This document shows positions 1 through 11,210 of a stretch of 36,246 bases of DNA, one piece after another. The DNA is taken from the NCBI GenBank assembly GCA_031835245.1, contig JAVKOQ010000453.1:1-36246 (forward strand). The letters run 5' to 3'. The position numbers were made by a program, and so were the translations under genes. Positions within the stretch are counted from its first letter, which is position 1; each line of letters opens with the position of its first letter. This stretch comes from Balamuthia mandrillaris. Its lineage: Eukaryota > Discosea > Longamoebia > Balamuthiidae. The notes beneath the pieces were generated by a model. The model searched no databases and was not told where the DNA came from. It saw nothing but the letters and a program-made list of their open reading frames with translations.

Positions 1-81
1 GTTAGTTCTTCTTCTACTGCTTCTTATTCTTTTTTATTCTTATTCTTATTCTCTTTCTTGTTCTCGTATTTCCATTCAAAG
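1..81 (+). other. Partial or complete intron at the window edge
   Basis: This pyrimidine-rich stretch opens with GTTAGT and ends CATTCAAAG immediately before open frame. It therefore looks like an intron of the giant membrane gene. Whether base 1 is the true donor cannot be told from the window. Confidence 0.5.
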
Positions 82-228
82 GAAGGTGATGAGATTCAAC
101 AGAGACTAGCAGTAGTAGCGTCCGCATTAAACGGTCTCTTGGACCTTCCGTTCTTCCTATGCGCTGTACCAATGCTCATTACTGTTTGGCGCTGTCCCGT
201 CTTCATTCCTCTTTGGTGGAATGTATGT

Positions 229-263
<35 letters not shown>

Positions 264-3200
264 GCTAACACGTGAACAACAACATAAAGGCAAAAACAAA
301 CGAACGCAGAATGATTTGTCTTTATCAGTTTTGTGGTTGGTTGGTTGACGTTCCTTTTGCATGCATGGCGTTGATAGTAACGGCAACGCCATGGGGAAGA
401 GGCATTCTTTTATGGAGAGCGTTTCTTCAAATCTCAGAGAAAGGACAAACAACCGACAACAACAAGAAGAAAAAGAAGACTAAAGTGGGGAAAGACGCAA
501 AGTCGAAGGAGGAACAGAGGGACGAAATGATAAAGAAGCAACGAGCGCTCTGTTGGTGGCAGTTTCTTTGTGCATTATTGGATATACCTGCTGCCATTTG
601 TGCTGTAAGCATTGTTCTCACGTTGTGGCATTTCCTCCCATTCAAACGTGAATTAAAGGTAACATCTCTCCATTCCATTTTGTCTCTGCTTACCTAACGC
701 CCAACAAAACAAAAGACTCTTCCTTCTTTCGCAGGGACAAAACCTCATCGCATCGCCTTCTATTACTTCTTCAACCTTCTTATCGACTTGCCTTTCATTC
801 TCTTCACATTCGTCATTATTCTCTCCGCTTATCGCCTCCCAACTCTCGTTCGAGACTGGAAGAGACAAGACGCAACTTCGAATCTGGCGAATCGTCGTTG
901 GCTCTGCTCCGAACAGTTCTTTTGCGTCCTGCTCGACCTCCCTTGTCTTCTTCTTTTCGTTCTCCTCTTCTTGCTTCGGTGGAACTTTGCTTGTCTTTAC
1001 ACTCAGCTCAAAACCTGTGGAAAAAGAAACGCTCACGTTGAAGATGCACTTCAAAAACGTCACCAAATCGGACTCGAAGTACACTTGTCAATTCTTTATC
1101 GTTCCTTCCAACTCGTTCTTCATCTTCCAATTCTATCCATGGTATTCATCACCACGATAACGTTCTGGCGATTATCTGCTCTTTGGAAAGCTTTACGCAT
1201 TGCGGAGCATCGTGCGATACAAGAGAGATATTCATCTCCTTCTTCCCCTTCATCCACTTCTTTTTATCGTCATTCGGACCTTTCGCTCGAGGAAGACATC
1301 CTGAAACGCAAAGTGAGATGCGTTTTAGCCACGTTCTTTTGTTTGCTGTTGGACGTCCCAGCTTCGATCGCTCTTTCTCTCATCTTCATCACCCGTTGGC
1401 ATTATCCCACTTTGATGTCTGCTCTTTCTCATTCTTCTTCGCTTTCTCCCTATCGTCGCAACACGCTCATATTGAATATTTTCTTTCGGCGTTGGATAAA
1501 GGACTTGCCGTACTTTACATGCATTGTGCTGGTCACTCTCAGTATTTATCGGGCACCTTTTCTTTGGAGACTACTTTCTTCAGCTTCGCGAAAAGCTAAG
1601 CAACAAAAAGAAGAAGACGAAGCGCTGACTCTTTCCAAGAAACGAAAAGTGGTAATAGAGAGCTTCTTGTTGATGCTTTGCGACATTCCCAGTTGGACTT
1701 GCTACTCTATTCTTTGGTTGACTCGTTGGAGATGGACGGTCCTTCAAGATGACTTGTCTTCTCTTTCTTCTTCTTCTTCTTCTTCTTCTTCTTCTGCTTC
1801 GACAGAAGCGCTTCAACGTTACGGTGTTATCTTTTATCATATCGGCAGATTGTTGAAGGAAGACAGTCTCGCGCTTCTCTGCATCGCTTTCGTGACTTTG
1901 TTTCCTCATCGACTCTATATCTTAGGAAACAAGTTGAACAAGACTCAGGGTTTAAAGCAAAAGAGACACACAACCTACGAACAGCTCTTTTGCGTTCTTC
2001 TCGACCCCTTCATCCTTCTCTGCCTTCTCTGCACGTTTATTACCGTTCTTCGCGTTCGTTCTCTTCGTTCCTCTCTTCAAAGATTGAACGATTGGAAAGG
2101 GCTGAAGTTTCACATGAGCGTCATTCAAGTCTTTGTGAAACTTTTGGTGGATTTGCCTTTTGTGCTCTGCGCTCTCCTGGTGACCGTAACGTTTTGGAAG
2201 GTACCAACAATGCGTCGTCGCATCAAAGAGATCGAGCAACGCTATCGAGAGCTATTTTCTACAATAACGGAGGAGAAGGAACGAAGAAAGTTGCACATGG
2301 CGAAAAAGAAGGAAATGGGATTGGTGGTGTTGGAATGTGCCGCTTGCGTGGTCGTGGATGTGATCACTGCCCCCTGCTTGGGTTGCGTTAGGCTGACTTG
2401 GCATTGGCCTTACTTGAAGATGGAAGCTGAGGTTACTTACTTCTCTTTTTTTGCTTCTTCTTTACTCCACTCTTCATCTGCTTTCTTCTACATGCTTCTT
2501 TGCTTCGTTGCTTTCTGTCTTTCTTTTTCTTCTTAGCCTTTTCTATTTTGCGTCTCATTTTACAGGAGAAAAAACTGAAGCTTCTTAGTTGGGACGTTGC
2601 AGTGCTCAAGCATTTCGTTACAAGCCTCCTTGACGTGCCCTATTTCATTTGTCTCACTCTTTTGCTCGTTACTGTTTGGCGTGCCAAGTCCGTGCTTTCA
2701 GCTCTATCTAAGGTTTATTTTTTGTTGTCTCTTTATCTCTTTCTATATGTTATTTATTTGTTTACTTCTTGTCCAAAAACATAGGCAGAAACGCTGAGCC
2801 TAAAGCGACAAGAAGTGTTGCGGCAAACGGGATATCTTTTGTTGGACATACCGGCTGGTATTGCTGCGTTCGTTGTCATTGTGACCGCTTGGCACGCACC
2901 GAGTCTTTTGCGTAAACTCAAGGTATTGCTTCTTTTCTTATTTCCTCTCTGCTCTCTTTCTTTATTTTTGTGATATTTATTGTTCCTTAACGTTTCGTTC
3001 CCAGGAAAAACAAGGATGGGAGAAGCACAGCCTCATCTTCCGCCACTTGCTGGCCTTGCTCATTGACATTCCCTTCATTCTTTGCACCCTCTTCGCTGCT
3101 TTGTTCTTCTGGAGGATACCAACCCTCTATTCTCAATTCTCTCAATGCAAAAGTAACCGAGACAAGCGAAAGGTGGCCACCGTGCAAGCTCGTTTGGCCC

Positions 3201-6200
3201 TGTTGGACATTCCGGCTTTCATTCTCGGCTTTGTCGTCTTTCTGACACTTTGGAAAGCGCTCAAGTTACTTCGCAGCATTCATCAAATCAGAACTGCTTC
3301 TTCTTCATCTTCCTCTTCTAATGAAACCGACAAGAAAAAGTTGGAAAAGCAACAAACAACATTGAAACAATCGAGAAAGAAGTCCAAGAGAGGCTCACAG
3401 CAGAAAGAAGAACCAGAAAACAGCGCTATAACATCTTTTTGCGAAGGTTCAGCCATTCATAGAGCCATCTTTCGGCAATTCATTCTCCTTCTGTTGGATC
3501 TACCTCTTCTCGTTTTCGCAGTAGGAGTAACCTTATGTCCTTGGAGAGGATTGTTCCTCCATCGACTGCTGCGCGTTATGGATGGTTTGTCTTGTTCTTC
3601 TTCTTCTTCTTGTTCTTGTTCTTGTTCTTGTTCTTGTTCTTGTTCTTGTTCTTGTTCTTGTTCTTGTTCTTGTTCTTGTTCTTGTTCTTGTTCTTGTTCT
3701 TGTTCTTGTTCTTGTTCTTCTTCTCCTATTTTTTTAACTCCTAAGTATGATCCTATATGAAACCAAAAGGTTATTGGAGACGAAGAAGAGCGTTGATCAA
3801 GCAATTCGCTTTGTTATTCTTGGATGTGCCTGCTTTCGTGTGCTTCGTTTTGCTATTGTGTTCATGGAGAGGACCTTCCACTTGTGCTCTTCTCGTCAGA
3901 ACCTTTCGCAAAGAAAAATCGCGACAAACTAAGCAACGTAGAGAAGCAGAAGCAGCAATAGACCAAGTGGATGATAAAGATGAAGACGACAAGATAAAGG
4001 AGAAGAAGAAGATGGATAAAGAAAGCAGATTGGAAGCAATACTTTCGCTGGCGTTGCATGAAGTCATCTTTAAAGAGTTTATAGAGTTGGTGGTGGATTG
4101 GTTTTATGTGCTCTTGGCCATTCTTTTGCTCTGGCGTTTGCCTTTCCTCGTTCGTAGGTTCATTGTTCAGGTTTGTTCTCACTCTTTTGTAGCAGCTACT
4201 CTTTCTCGCTCTCTTTTTCACTGTTATCATCGCGTAAGCAGAAGGCAGACATCACGTGTGCAGAACAAAGAAGAAAGTTGGTGTGGCATCAATTGGCAGA
4301 GACAATTCAAGATATACCCTATCTGCCTCTCTTCTTGCTCTCTCTTGTGGCGGTATGGCGTTGGAGAGGTCTCTATACGAAATGGCGACAGGTGAGCGAC
4401 TCTGATTCTGCTAAACGAGCCTTACTTTGGGCCACCTCAACCCTTATCGTGAAGGATATTGCTGCTCTTCTCTTAGGTGTGTCTCCTCCTTCTCCCTCCT
4501 CTTCTTTTTCTCCTTCTTATTTCTGCTTCTTCTTCTGGTTCTTCTTCTTCTTCTGTTTAGTATTCATTTTTATTTTCCTCTGTTTCTGTTTTTGCTTGTT
4601 AGTGGTTGTCCTTTGCGTAATTGGTCCATGGCGAATCCCTGTTCTGTTGCGACAACTTTGGAGAAGAAGAGCAGGTCAGGAGAAATTGGAAGCTCACTCT
4701 GTGCTCTTCCATCAATTGAAGGAGAGCGTTCCTGATCTTCCTTATGTTCCACTGTTCTGTTACGTTTGCACTCTTGGCTTTTGGCGTGTTCCAATCATGT
4801 ACTCTCAATTCAAAAAGGTACATTTTTTGCTTCTTCTTGTACCTTCTTCATTTTCTTCTTGTTGTCTTATGCTCGTGCTTTTCAGTGTACTTCTGACGCC
4901 GCAGTAAGAGCAATGATACGTCGCAACTTTGTGTTAGCAGTTCAGGATGTGTGTTGCTTTATCATGGGTTTAGTTTCCTCTCTCTCTCTCTCCCCCTCTC
5001 TCTCTCTCTCGCATTTTTCATGGCCTTATTTTCCTTTTCTTCTATTGTTTTCCAGTTGTTATCATGAGCATTACGTTGTGGCGCATTCCAACCCTTAGAA
5101 AACTTTATCAAACATATCAACTTCAACGCCAGGTCCCGCAACAGCAACAACAACAACCACTAAAGGTCCGAAAGTCGATAGCACTCATTTTCAAAGAGTG
5201 GCTGTATGATTTGCCCTTCGTTCCTATGTTTTTGGTGCTGCTTCCATGTGCTTGGCGCTCTCCATCCGCCATCCGAGAAATGCGAGCAGAGAGGTCGGAA
5301 GGACGAGCTCGCCTCACAATTTACTACCATTTGATAATGTTGGCGGTTGATGTGACTGCATTCCTAGCTGGTACCTCCAACATTTCTTTCTTCTTCCTTC
5401 CGTTTAGTTTTTTCATATCTTTGCTTGTGTTCTGTTTTGTGTTGTGTGTTACGCTTTAACACCTTATTATCATTTACAAAAATCAGCGATGGCAGTAGCA
5501 ATCACTCTTTGGAGAGCTCCGACTCTTTATTTCAAGCTCAAGGTACTGGTTCCTTTCACCGTTCTTCTCCTTTTGTTTTTTTCTTCTTCTGTTCTCTTCA
5601 TCTTCTTTCTTGTTTTATTTGTTTTTTTCTCTCTAACTTAAATACACAAATATCAACAATATAAAGTCATCTCGTTTGTTGATAACGTCAGATATAACTG
5701 CGTGGCATGAAGTAACGTTCTTTCAATTCGCTTTGCTCTTTGTCGATATTGCTCAACTGCTTCAAATGCTCTTCATCTTCCTTACCGTCACTCAAGTTTA
5801 CTCCTTTGTTTCACGCTCTCGCGGAATGCTTCGCATCTACATCAAAGACAAGAAACGCTTCTCCTTCCGAACGGAATCAAAGAAGCTTTGGAACAACATT
5901 CAACAACAGAGAAGACTACGAAGAAGAAAGAAACAGACATCCACTGAAAACGAAGGAGAGGAACACGAAGCGATCTCTTTGGCCGACATTCCTGAAGAAA
6001 TACTGTTGGAGATATTTTCCTATTTTTCAGCGGTAGAGCTGACTCAGAAAGTTTCTCTTGTTTGTGGTCAGTTTCAGCGTTTGGCTGAGGATAGAGCTCT
6101 TTGGAAGAGATTGCTTTTGACGGACTCAAGATGGACAGTTTCAAAGAGACAGCGTCGAAGAAACAAGATGATGGAACAAGGATGGAAGGAGCTCTACCAG

Positions 6201-6732
6201 CACTGTTACACGAATTGGAAGACAAAAGCTTTGTTCTCACTTCAAGTTGTTGGTACGACTTTTTTCCTCTTCTCTTCATATATATATATATTTTTGTTGT
6301 TATTTCTAACATTTGGTATCCGTTGGTGTCGTTAAATAATGCAGCAGGAGGACCAGAGAAAGACTACGCAGATGGTTATCGCTTCGTCATTCACCAAGAG
6401 TTCTGTAGGTCATGCAAAAACTTACCGCACACCATCATCCTTCCTATGAAGCTCCTTGGATACCTCATTCGGATGCCTGCATTGTGGTGGATTCGCTTCC
6501 GATCGCAATATCTATCTACATATGCCTTTTGGTTTTCTTCTTGCTTCACTCACAATCAAATTTTATCGCAACGTACGTTTTCTCTCTCTCTCTCTCTCTC
6601 TGTCTCTGTCTCTGTCTCTGTCTCTGTCTCTGTCTCTGTCTCTGTCTCTGTCCCTCTTCTCTGTCTCTGTCTCTCTCTTCCCTTCCTCTGTCTCTGTCTC
6701 TGTCTCTGTCTCTGTCTCTGTCTCTGTCTCTG

Positions 6733-6765
<33 letters not shown>

Positions 6766-9029
6766 TCTCTCTCTCTGTCTCTTTCTCTCCTGTCGCATTT
6801 CCTCTCTTTTCCATTGTCCTTCTAATGCAAAACTAATGGATTTTGGATCAGTGCAATGGCGTGATAACTTTTGGTGTATGCACGAGTTAGGTGTTGTTCT
6901 CGCTTCTGCCCTTTTATCATGGATAATCAACGATCTCATGCTGTTAGCAAACACACCAGGTATTCTTTATGCTTTTTTTCTCTTTATCTGGTTAACAACT
7001 AAACTTCTTCTTTTGGTCGATGTCTTGCATTTGAAATTAGCTATATTGCTTCGTTTTGTTGGTTGTTTGGGTTACCCTCTTTGGAACAATCCCATGCAAA
7101 TTGTGCCTGTGCTAGCTCCGCCAACTCTTCGCCAAAAGTGGCTCAAACGGATTGTCATCCTGCTCAACGGACTGTTATTGCCTGTCTTCCTTTCCTACAG
7201 CCTTGCATTAGTCTTTCTTTCTCCTTTCATAGCTTTCACATGCTTCGATGTCGCTCTGCTCAGCCCATCTTTGGACTCTTCTTACTTGTTTTGGAGACAC
7301 TTGCCAGACTTCTCTTCTCCGTTTGCTTTGGAAACTTGGAAGCAGCTTTTGTACTTCCCTGTCTCACCGTACACTGCTTCTTCTCCCACGATGCAAGATC
7401 ATCTGTTTTGGGTGTTGCTCTTTCATTGGCTAGTGCCAGTTGTCACTCTTCATTTCACATGGACTCTTCAACTCAACTGTACGGAATGTTACTCTCTTGC
7501 TCTTCTCTTTTCCCCTAAAAACTTACTGTGGATTCTCCTGCTATAGTGGAAGGAAGGATTTATGTAACCCTTCCAGACTGCTTCGCTCTTTATGTCATTA
7601 TCGGTCGGTTCCTCTTTAGGCAGTTGCAAACTGCACAGAGAGTGACATACATGGCATTCGTTGTTACCACTCGAATGCTTCGTACAGCGTTCACCTTTAT
7701 TTGGAGCAAGTTTGTTGCTTGCTCTCGATTCCTCCTTCAAAGCCTTCTTTCTGCTCTGAATTTTATTCTTCAGGTTTCCTTCCTCTTCAGCTTTCTTCCT
7801 TCTACCTTCTTTCCTCTATGGCTAACAGTATAAAAAAAACCTTTAAAACGAAACAACAGAGCTTAAAACGAGTTTTAGGAATGAACAACCGTTTTCTTTC
7901 TACACTTACACGATGGTGCTATAAGAGTGGCACTGTTGGGAACCTCTTATTAACGGCAGTAGTGCCTTGTTGGATGTTTTGGCCCCTTTTGATCCCCTTG
8001 TTCTTCTCCAGTTACGCCCTGTGGATTCCTGCTTTCCTACTTTCTGTTCAGCTGCTCAGAACCGGATATAAGATTGTGGATAGGAATTGGGGAGATAAGA
8101 GCAAGTTCACTTCAAGAAAACCTGTTGTTAGGATCGAGTCAATGACGATGATACTTGGGGCTGTTGAGGAACATGGCATAGTTGTTCGCGTTAAAGGCAC
8201 GAAACCTGCCGGTAGTATTCAGCTTCTTCTTGTCCTTGTTCTTGTTGTTGTGCTTCTTCGCTTCTTCTTTTGAGCTAACATCATTTTTATTTCTTTGAAG
8301 ACTTGGAAATCAAAGAGATACGATTGTACTTTGGAGAGAAACAGTTTTGGAACACTCTGAAGAAGGCCATTGGACCCAGCCTCGTGAGGACCTTCCGTCT
8401 TATGCTCTATCCTCTCAACATCTCGTCCTACATGACTCCCAAATCCTTCCCCAAGAACACAACCCGTACGTTTCGCGCTCTGTCTTCCTTATTCCTCGTG
8501 TTGTTGTTCTCTCTTCTCTTATCTGACGGCATTTATTTATAGGTTTTGACTTGGAAGTAGCTTTTGGAACGGAAGGAAGGATTCACATCAGCAAGGCAAC
8601 GCTTATCAAAAAGCTTAAAGAGTTCAAAAACTTGGTATGCTTATTCGTTTTTTACTTTCTTCTCTTTTGTTTTCTTTCTTATTCACAAAGCTTCATGAAC
8701 AAAAGGGCGATCCCAAGGTGGAGATGCGCTTAGAATATGGCGAGAGCAGTTTTGGATGGAACAGCGAAGGGGTGCTCTTCATCATCGAAACTAGCGCAAG
8801 CGACATTCTTCACAGGGCCAAAACTGGGACCAGCTTCTATCCAGTGGGACAAGATGATGAAGAGAGAGAAGAAAACGGTGCGAAAGAAGAGCAGAGAAAA
8901 GGAAAGCAAACAACAGCGAAAAAAATGACAAATAAAACATCGGCAAGTGAGGTTAGACGGAGGAAGATGGAAGATGAGGATACAGAACTTGCCAGAAGGC
9001 TGCAAGCTCAATTCGATGCTGAAACGTAA
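82..9029 (+). CDS. Giant polytopic membrane-repeat protein with an embedded F-box (5' end missing)
   Basis: I do not recognise this family. My exon model is 82-222, 290-647, 735-2431, 2566-2712, 2785-2922, 3005-3584, 3770-4170, 4242-4476, 4603-4817, 4886-4967, 5056-5370, 5487-5542, 5667-6252, 6345-6572, 6852-6959, 7041-7478, 7547-7773, 7860-8211, 8301-8465, 8543-8634 and 8691-9029, giving 2299 residues in frame throughout. The first ~1490 residues hold about 27 copies of a 50-70 residue repeat: a core like LLDhPhhhhhhhhhhTlWRhPtL (h = hydrophobic), one membrane helix each, separated by charged loops. An F-box follows at about residues 1559-1605 (LADIPEEILLEIFSYF, CGQFQRLAEDRALWKRLL). After it come roughly eight further hydrophobic segments, then a soluble end closing in LARRLQAQFDAET. 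By F-box family knowledge it could recruit Skp1/cullin to a membrane; that is inference. The 647 donor is uncertain: the stronger-looking GTAACA at 659 breaks the frame. The start codon lies upstream of the window. Confidence 0.85.
3592..3725 (+). repeat. (CTTGTT)n hexanucleotide array in an intron
   Basis: About twenty near-perfect CTTGTT units fill most of the phase-1 intron 3585-3769 of the giant membrane gene. The open frames through it (poly Ser-Cys, poly Leu-Phe) are artefacts of the repeat. Confidence 0.9.
6581..6778 (+). repeat. (CT)n / (CTGTCT)n compound microsatellite in an intron
   Basis: CT dinucleotides grade into two blocks of CTGTCT units inside the intron 6573-6851 of the giant membrane gene. 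The frame happens to stay open across the array, but the flanking splice sites (GTACGT donor, GGATCAG acceptor) preserve phase. Confidence 0.9.
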
Positions 9030-9081
9030 AAGAAAAGTGCTCGCTTGGAATAAATAAATAAATAAAGAATAAATAATACAG
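9030..9081. terminator. Shared convergent 3' region with tandem AATAAA signals
   Basis: Only 52 bases separate the stop codon of the giant membrane gene (+) from that of eIF4G (-). On the + strand the segment from 9049 contains overlapping AATAAA motifs, which would serve polyadenylation of the + gene. No AATAAA is seen on the - strand here, so the eIF4G transcript probably runs into the last exon of its neighbour. Confidence 0.5.
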
Positions 9082-11210
9082 TTATCTACACCTCCAGCCA
9101 TCGTTGCGAAGCTGAAGCAAGTCCTGAAACATAAAACGAAGACGAGAGGCAAGTCTCTTATCTTTCGACAGAACATCCGCCTGGTGAAAGTAATGCTCCA
9201 AAGCGGCTTCGTTGCTGCCCTCCAATTGCTTACCAACCGTCCACATCAGCTTGCAAAACCCTTCCAACTTGGTCCATTGCAAGTTATCATCCTCTTTCAA
9301 GTTCCATGATGCGTCTCCCACTTTTCTCTTCTTTTGTGCCTTCTTCTCTTTCGTTGGCTTCTTCAAATCTTCCATTTTATCTTCGTCTTCTCCATTGTCT
9401 CCGTTGTCTTCTGCTTCAATTTCTTCTTCGCTTTCTTCTTCGTTTGGTTGGTGTTGTTCGTCGCAAAAGTCTAAAGCAGGAATTTTGGAGAGGAGAGTAT
9501 CGGCCATGAAAATGATGATCTTTGGGGAGATGAGTCGCGCGTTGAACAACTCTCCTATGAACACCAGATTTCCATACATTCTCTTCTTCCTCTTCAAGCG
9601 AGAGAGCTCCTTGTTTTCTTGCTCTTTCGCTTTCTTTTGAAGATGTGCCTCCACTTCGATGGGAAGATGAAATTGTTGGCAATGTTGACGCTGGAAAAGG
9701 TCAACGTTGGATTTTCGGGTGACGATAAAAGTGGCGCAGAGATCTATCAGAGAGGGCACTGGCTGTCGCAAGAAACCTTTTTCAAACTCTTTTTGGCATT
9801 TTTTCAGTAATATCCGCCGAAAGGACTATCGTTATTTGTGTTTGTTTGTTTCGTTTTGTTTGTTTGTTGATGGTTAGAAAGAATTAAGGACAAGGACAAG
9901 AACAAGAACAAGAACAAGAACAAGAACAAGAACAAGAACAAGAACAAGAACAAGAACAAGAACAAGAACAAGAACAAGAACAACAAGAACAATAAGAAGA
10001 ACAGCAATGGAATAACAGGTGAACAGAAAGGAGAAAACGAAAAGAAGAAAGAAGGAAAGGAGCAAAGAAAACAACATACTAAAGTAGAAGCGGTGCCACC
10101 AGGATAATACTCTGGGCAGCGTCGCCCCAACTTGCCGCAAAGCTTAGCATAGAGAGGACAGTAAGCCGGCTCTATGAGAGCCTTGTCGAAGAGCAGGTTG
10201 ACTGTTCCCTTCAACAAGAACAGACTGTCCACCATTTCGCAAAGGTCTTCGCTCAGTCTGTCGTACGTTACGTTCGTTAACTTGTTTAAAGCTCTGATGT
10301 AATTTTGGATGTATGAGAGTAAAAAAGGAGTGAGCGAGACGAAAAGAGCAGAGAGCAGAGAGCAGAGGGCAGAGAGCAGAGAGCAGAGAGCAGAGAGCAG
10401 AGAGCAGAGAGCAGAAGAGCAGAAGAGCAGAAGACAGAAGAGCAGAAGAGCAGAGAGCAGAAGACAGAGAGCAGAGAGCAGAGAGCAGAAGAGCAGAAGA
10501 GCAGAAGAGCAGAAGAGCAGAAGAGCAGAGAGCAGAAGAGCAGAAGAGCAGAGAGCAGAGAGCAGAGAGCAGAGAGCAGAGAGCAGAGAGCAGAGAGCAG
10601 AGAGCAGAGAGCAGAGAGCAGAGAGCAGAGACGAGAAAGCAAGAGGAGCAGAAAAAGAGAGAGGGTTACCCTTGTATGGCTCGAAGTCGTTCCTCTTCGG
10701 TGTTTCTTTGAACGGGTGGGGCACGTCCAGCCGCTTTGGCAACCACTTGCGGCCGCCAAACAGCCGCTTGTTTGTTACTGTTGTCGTTGAGGTGCTCACT
10801 GGTGTTCGTCATCTCTTTGCTCAATGAAGAAGAAGAAGAAACTGAAGAAGATGAAGAATGTCCGGTCGATGAAGAAGAACGAGAAGTTGAAGCAAGCAAA
10901 GACGACGAAGGAAGCTTGAGGCAAGAAAGAGCTTTGGTATAAAGCTCGTTCGGCGTGTCGGTGCAAACCTTTCATTGCAAAAGAGTCAACAACATAGAGA
11001 GAGAGAACGAGAGAAGAGAAAATAGTGAACGAGAGAGACACAGGGAGACAGAGAGAGAACAAAAGACAAGAAAGGAAGGAATGAGAGAAGAACATGGAGT
11101 TCTAGTGAGAAAAAAAAAAGAACACGTACCGAACGAAATTGAAGCAAGAACTGACGAGCGTAAACTCGTGGCGTGGATTGCTGTTTGTTTTTGGCGTGTT
11201 GCGAATTCAT
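9082..11210 (-). CDS. EIF4G: Minimal eIF4G: eIF4E-binding motif plus MIF4G domain
   Basis: Exons on the minus strand are 11210-11130, 10968-10670, 10293-10080 and 9825-9082, giving 445 residues in frame. Residues 17-23 (YARQFLL, in RVYARQFLLQF) match the YxxxxLphi eIF4E-binding motif of eIF4G. A Ser-rich linker follows. The MIF4G domain runs from about residue 118 to the end: GALNKLTNVTYDRL, LLFDKALIEPAYCPLYAKLC, FRRILLKKCQKEFEKG, GNLVFIGELFNARLI, and finally RLRFMFQDLLQLRNDGW. By family knowledge it bridges cap-bound eIF4E to eIF4A and the 40S subunit in the cytoplasm. It is far shorter than animal or yeast eIF4G: no PABP-binding N-terminus and no MA3 or W2 domain is visible. A Lys/Glu-rich insert splits the MIF4G helices. 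The start is the first ATG before the 4E motif; the frame is open further upstream, so an extra 5' exon is possible. Confidence 0.88.
9886..9984 (-). repeat. (CTTGTT)n array, minus-strand sense, in an eIF4G intron
   Basis: GAACAA units on the + strand read as CTTGTT on the sense strand of eIF4G, inside intron 9826-10079. It is the same hexamer as in the giant membrane gene at 3.6 kb. Confidence 0.9.
10339..10632 (-). repeat. AGAGC-type pentamer/octamer array in an eIF4G intron
   Basis: About 290 bases of AGAGCAG/AGAGC variants, read as pyrimidine-rich TCTGCTC on the sense strand, fill most of intron 10294-10669. The open frames on both strands here are repeat artefacts. Confidence 0.9.

Noticed and set aside
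648-734. A GTAACA donor at 659 for the second intron of the giant membrane gene
   Set aside because: It looks stronger than GTGAAT at 648, but joining it to the only acceptor (ends 734) breaks the reading frame; the 648 donor keeps it.
10309-10827. A + strand frame of repeated REQRAES and minus frames of LLSALCS
   Set aside because: They are translations of the AGAGC-type array inside an eIF4G intron.
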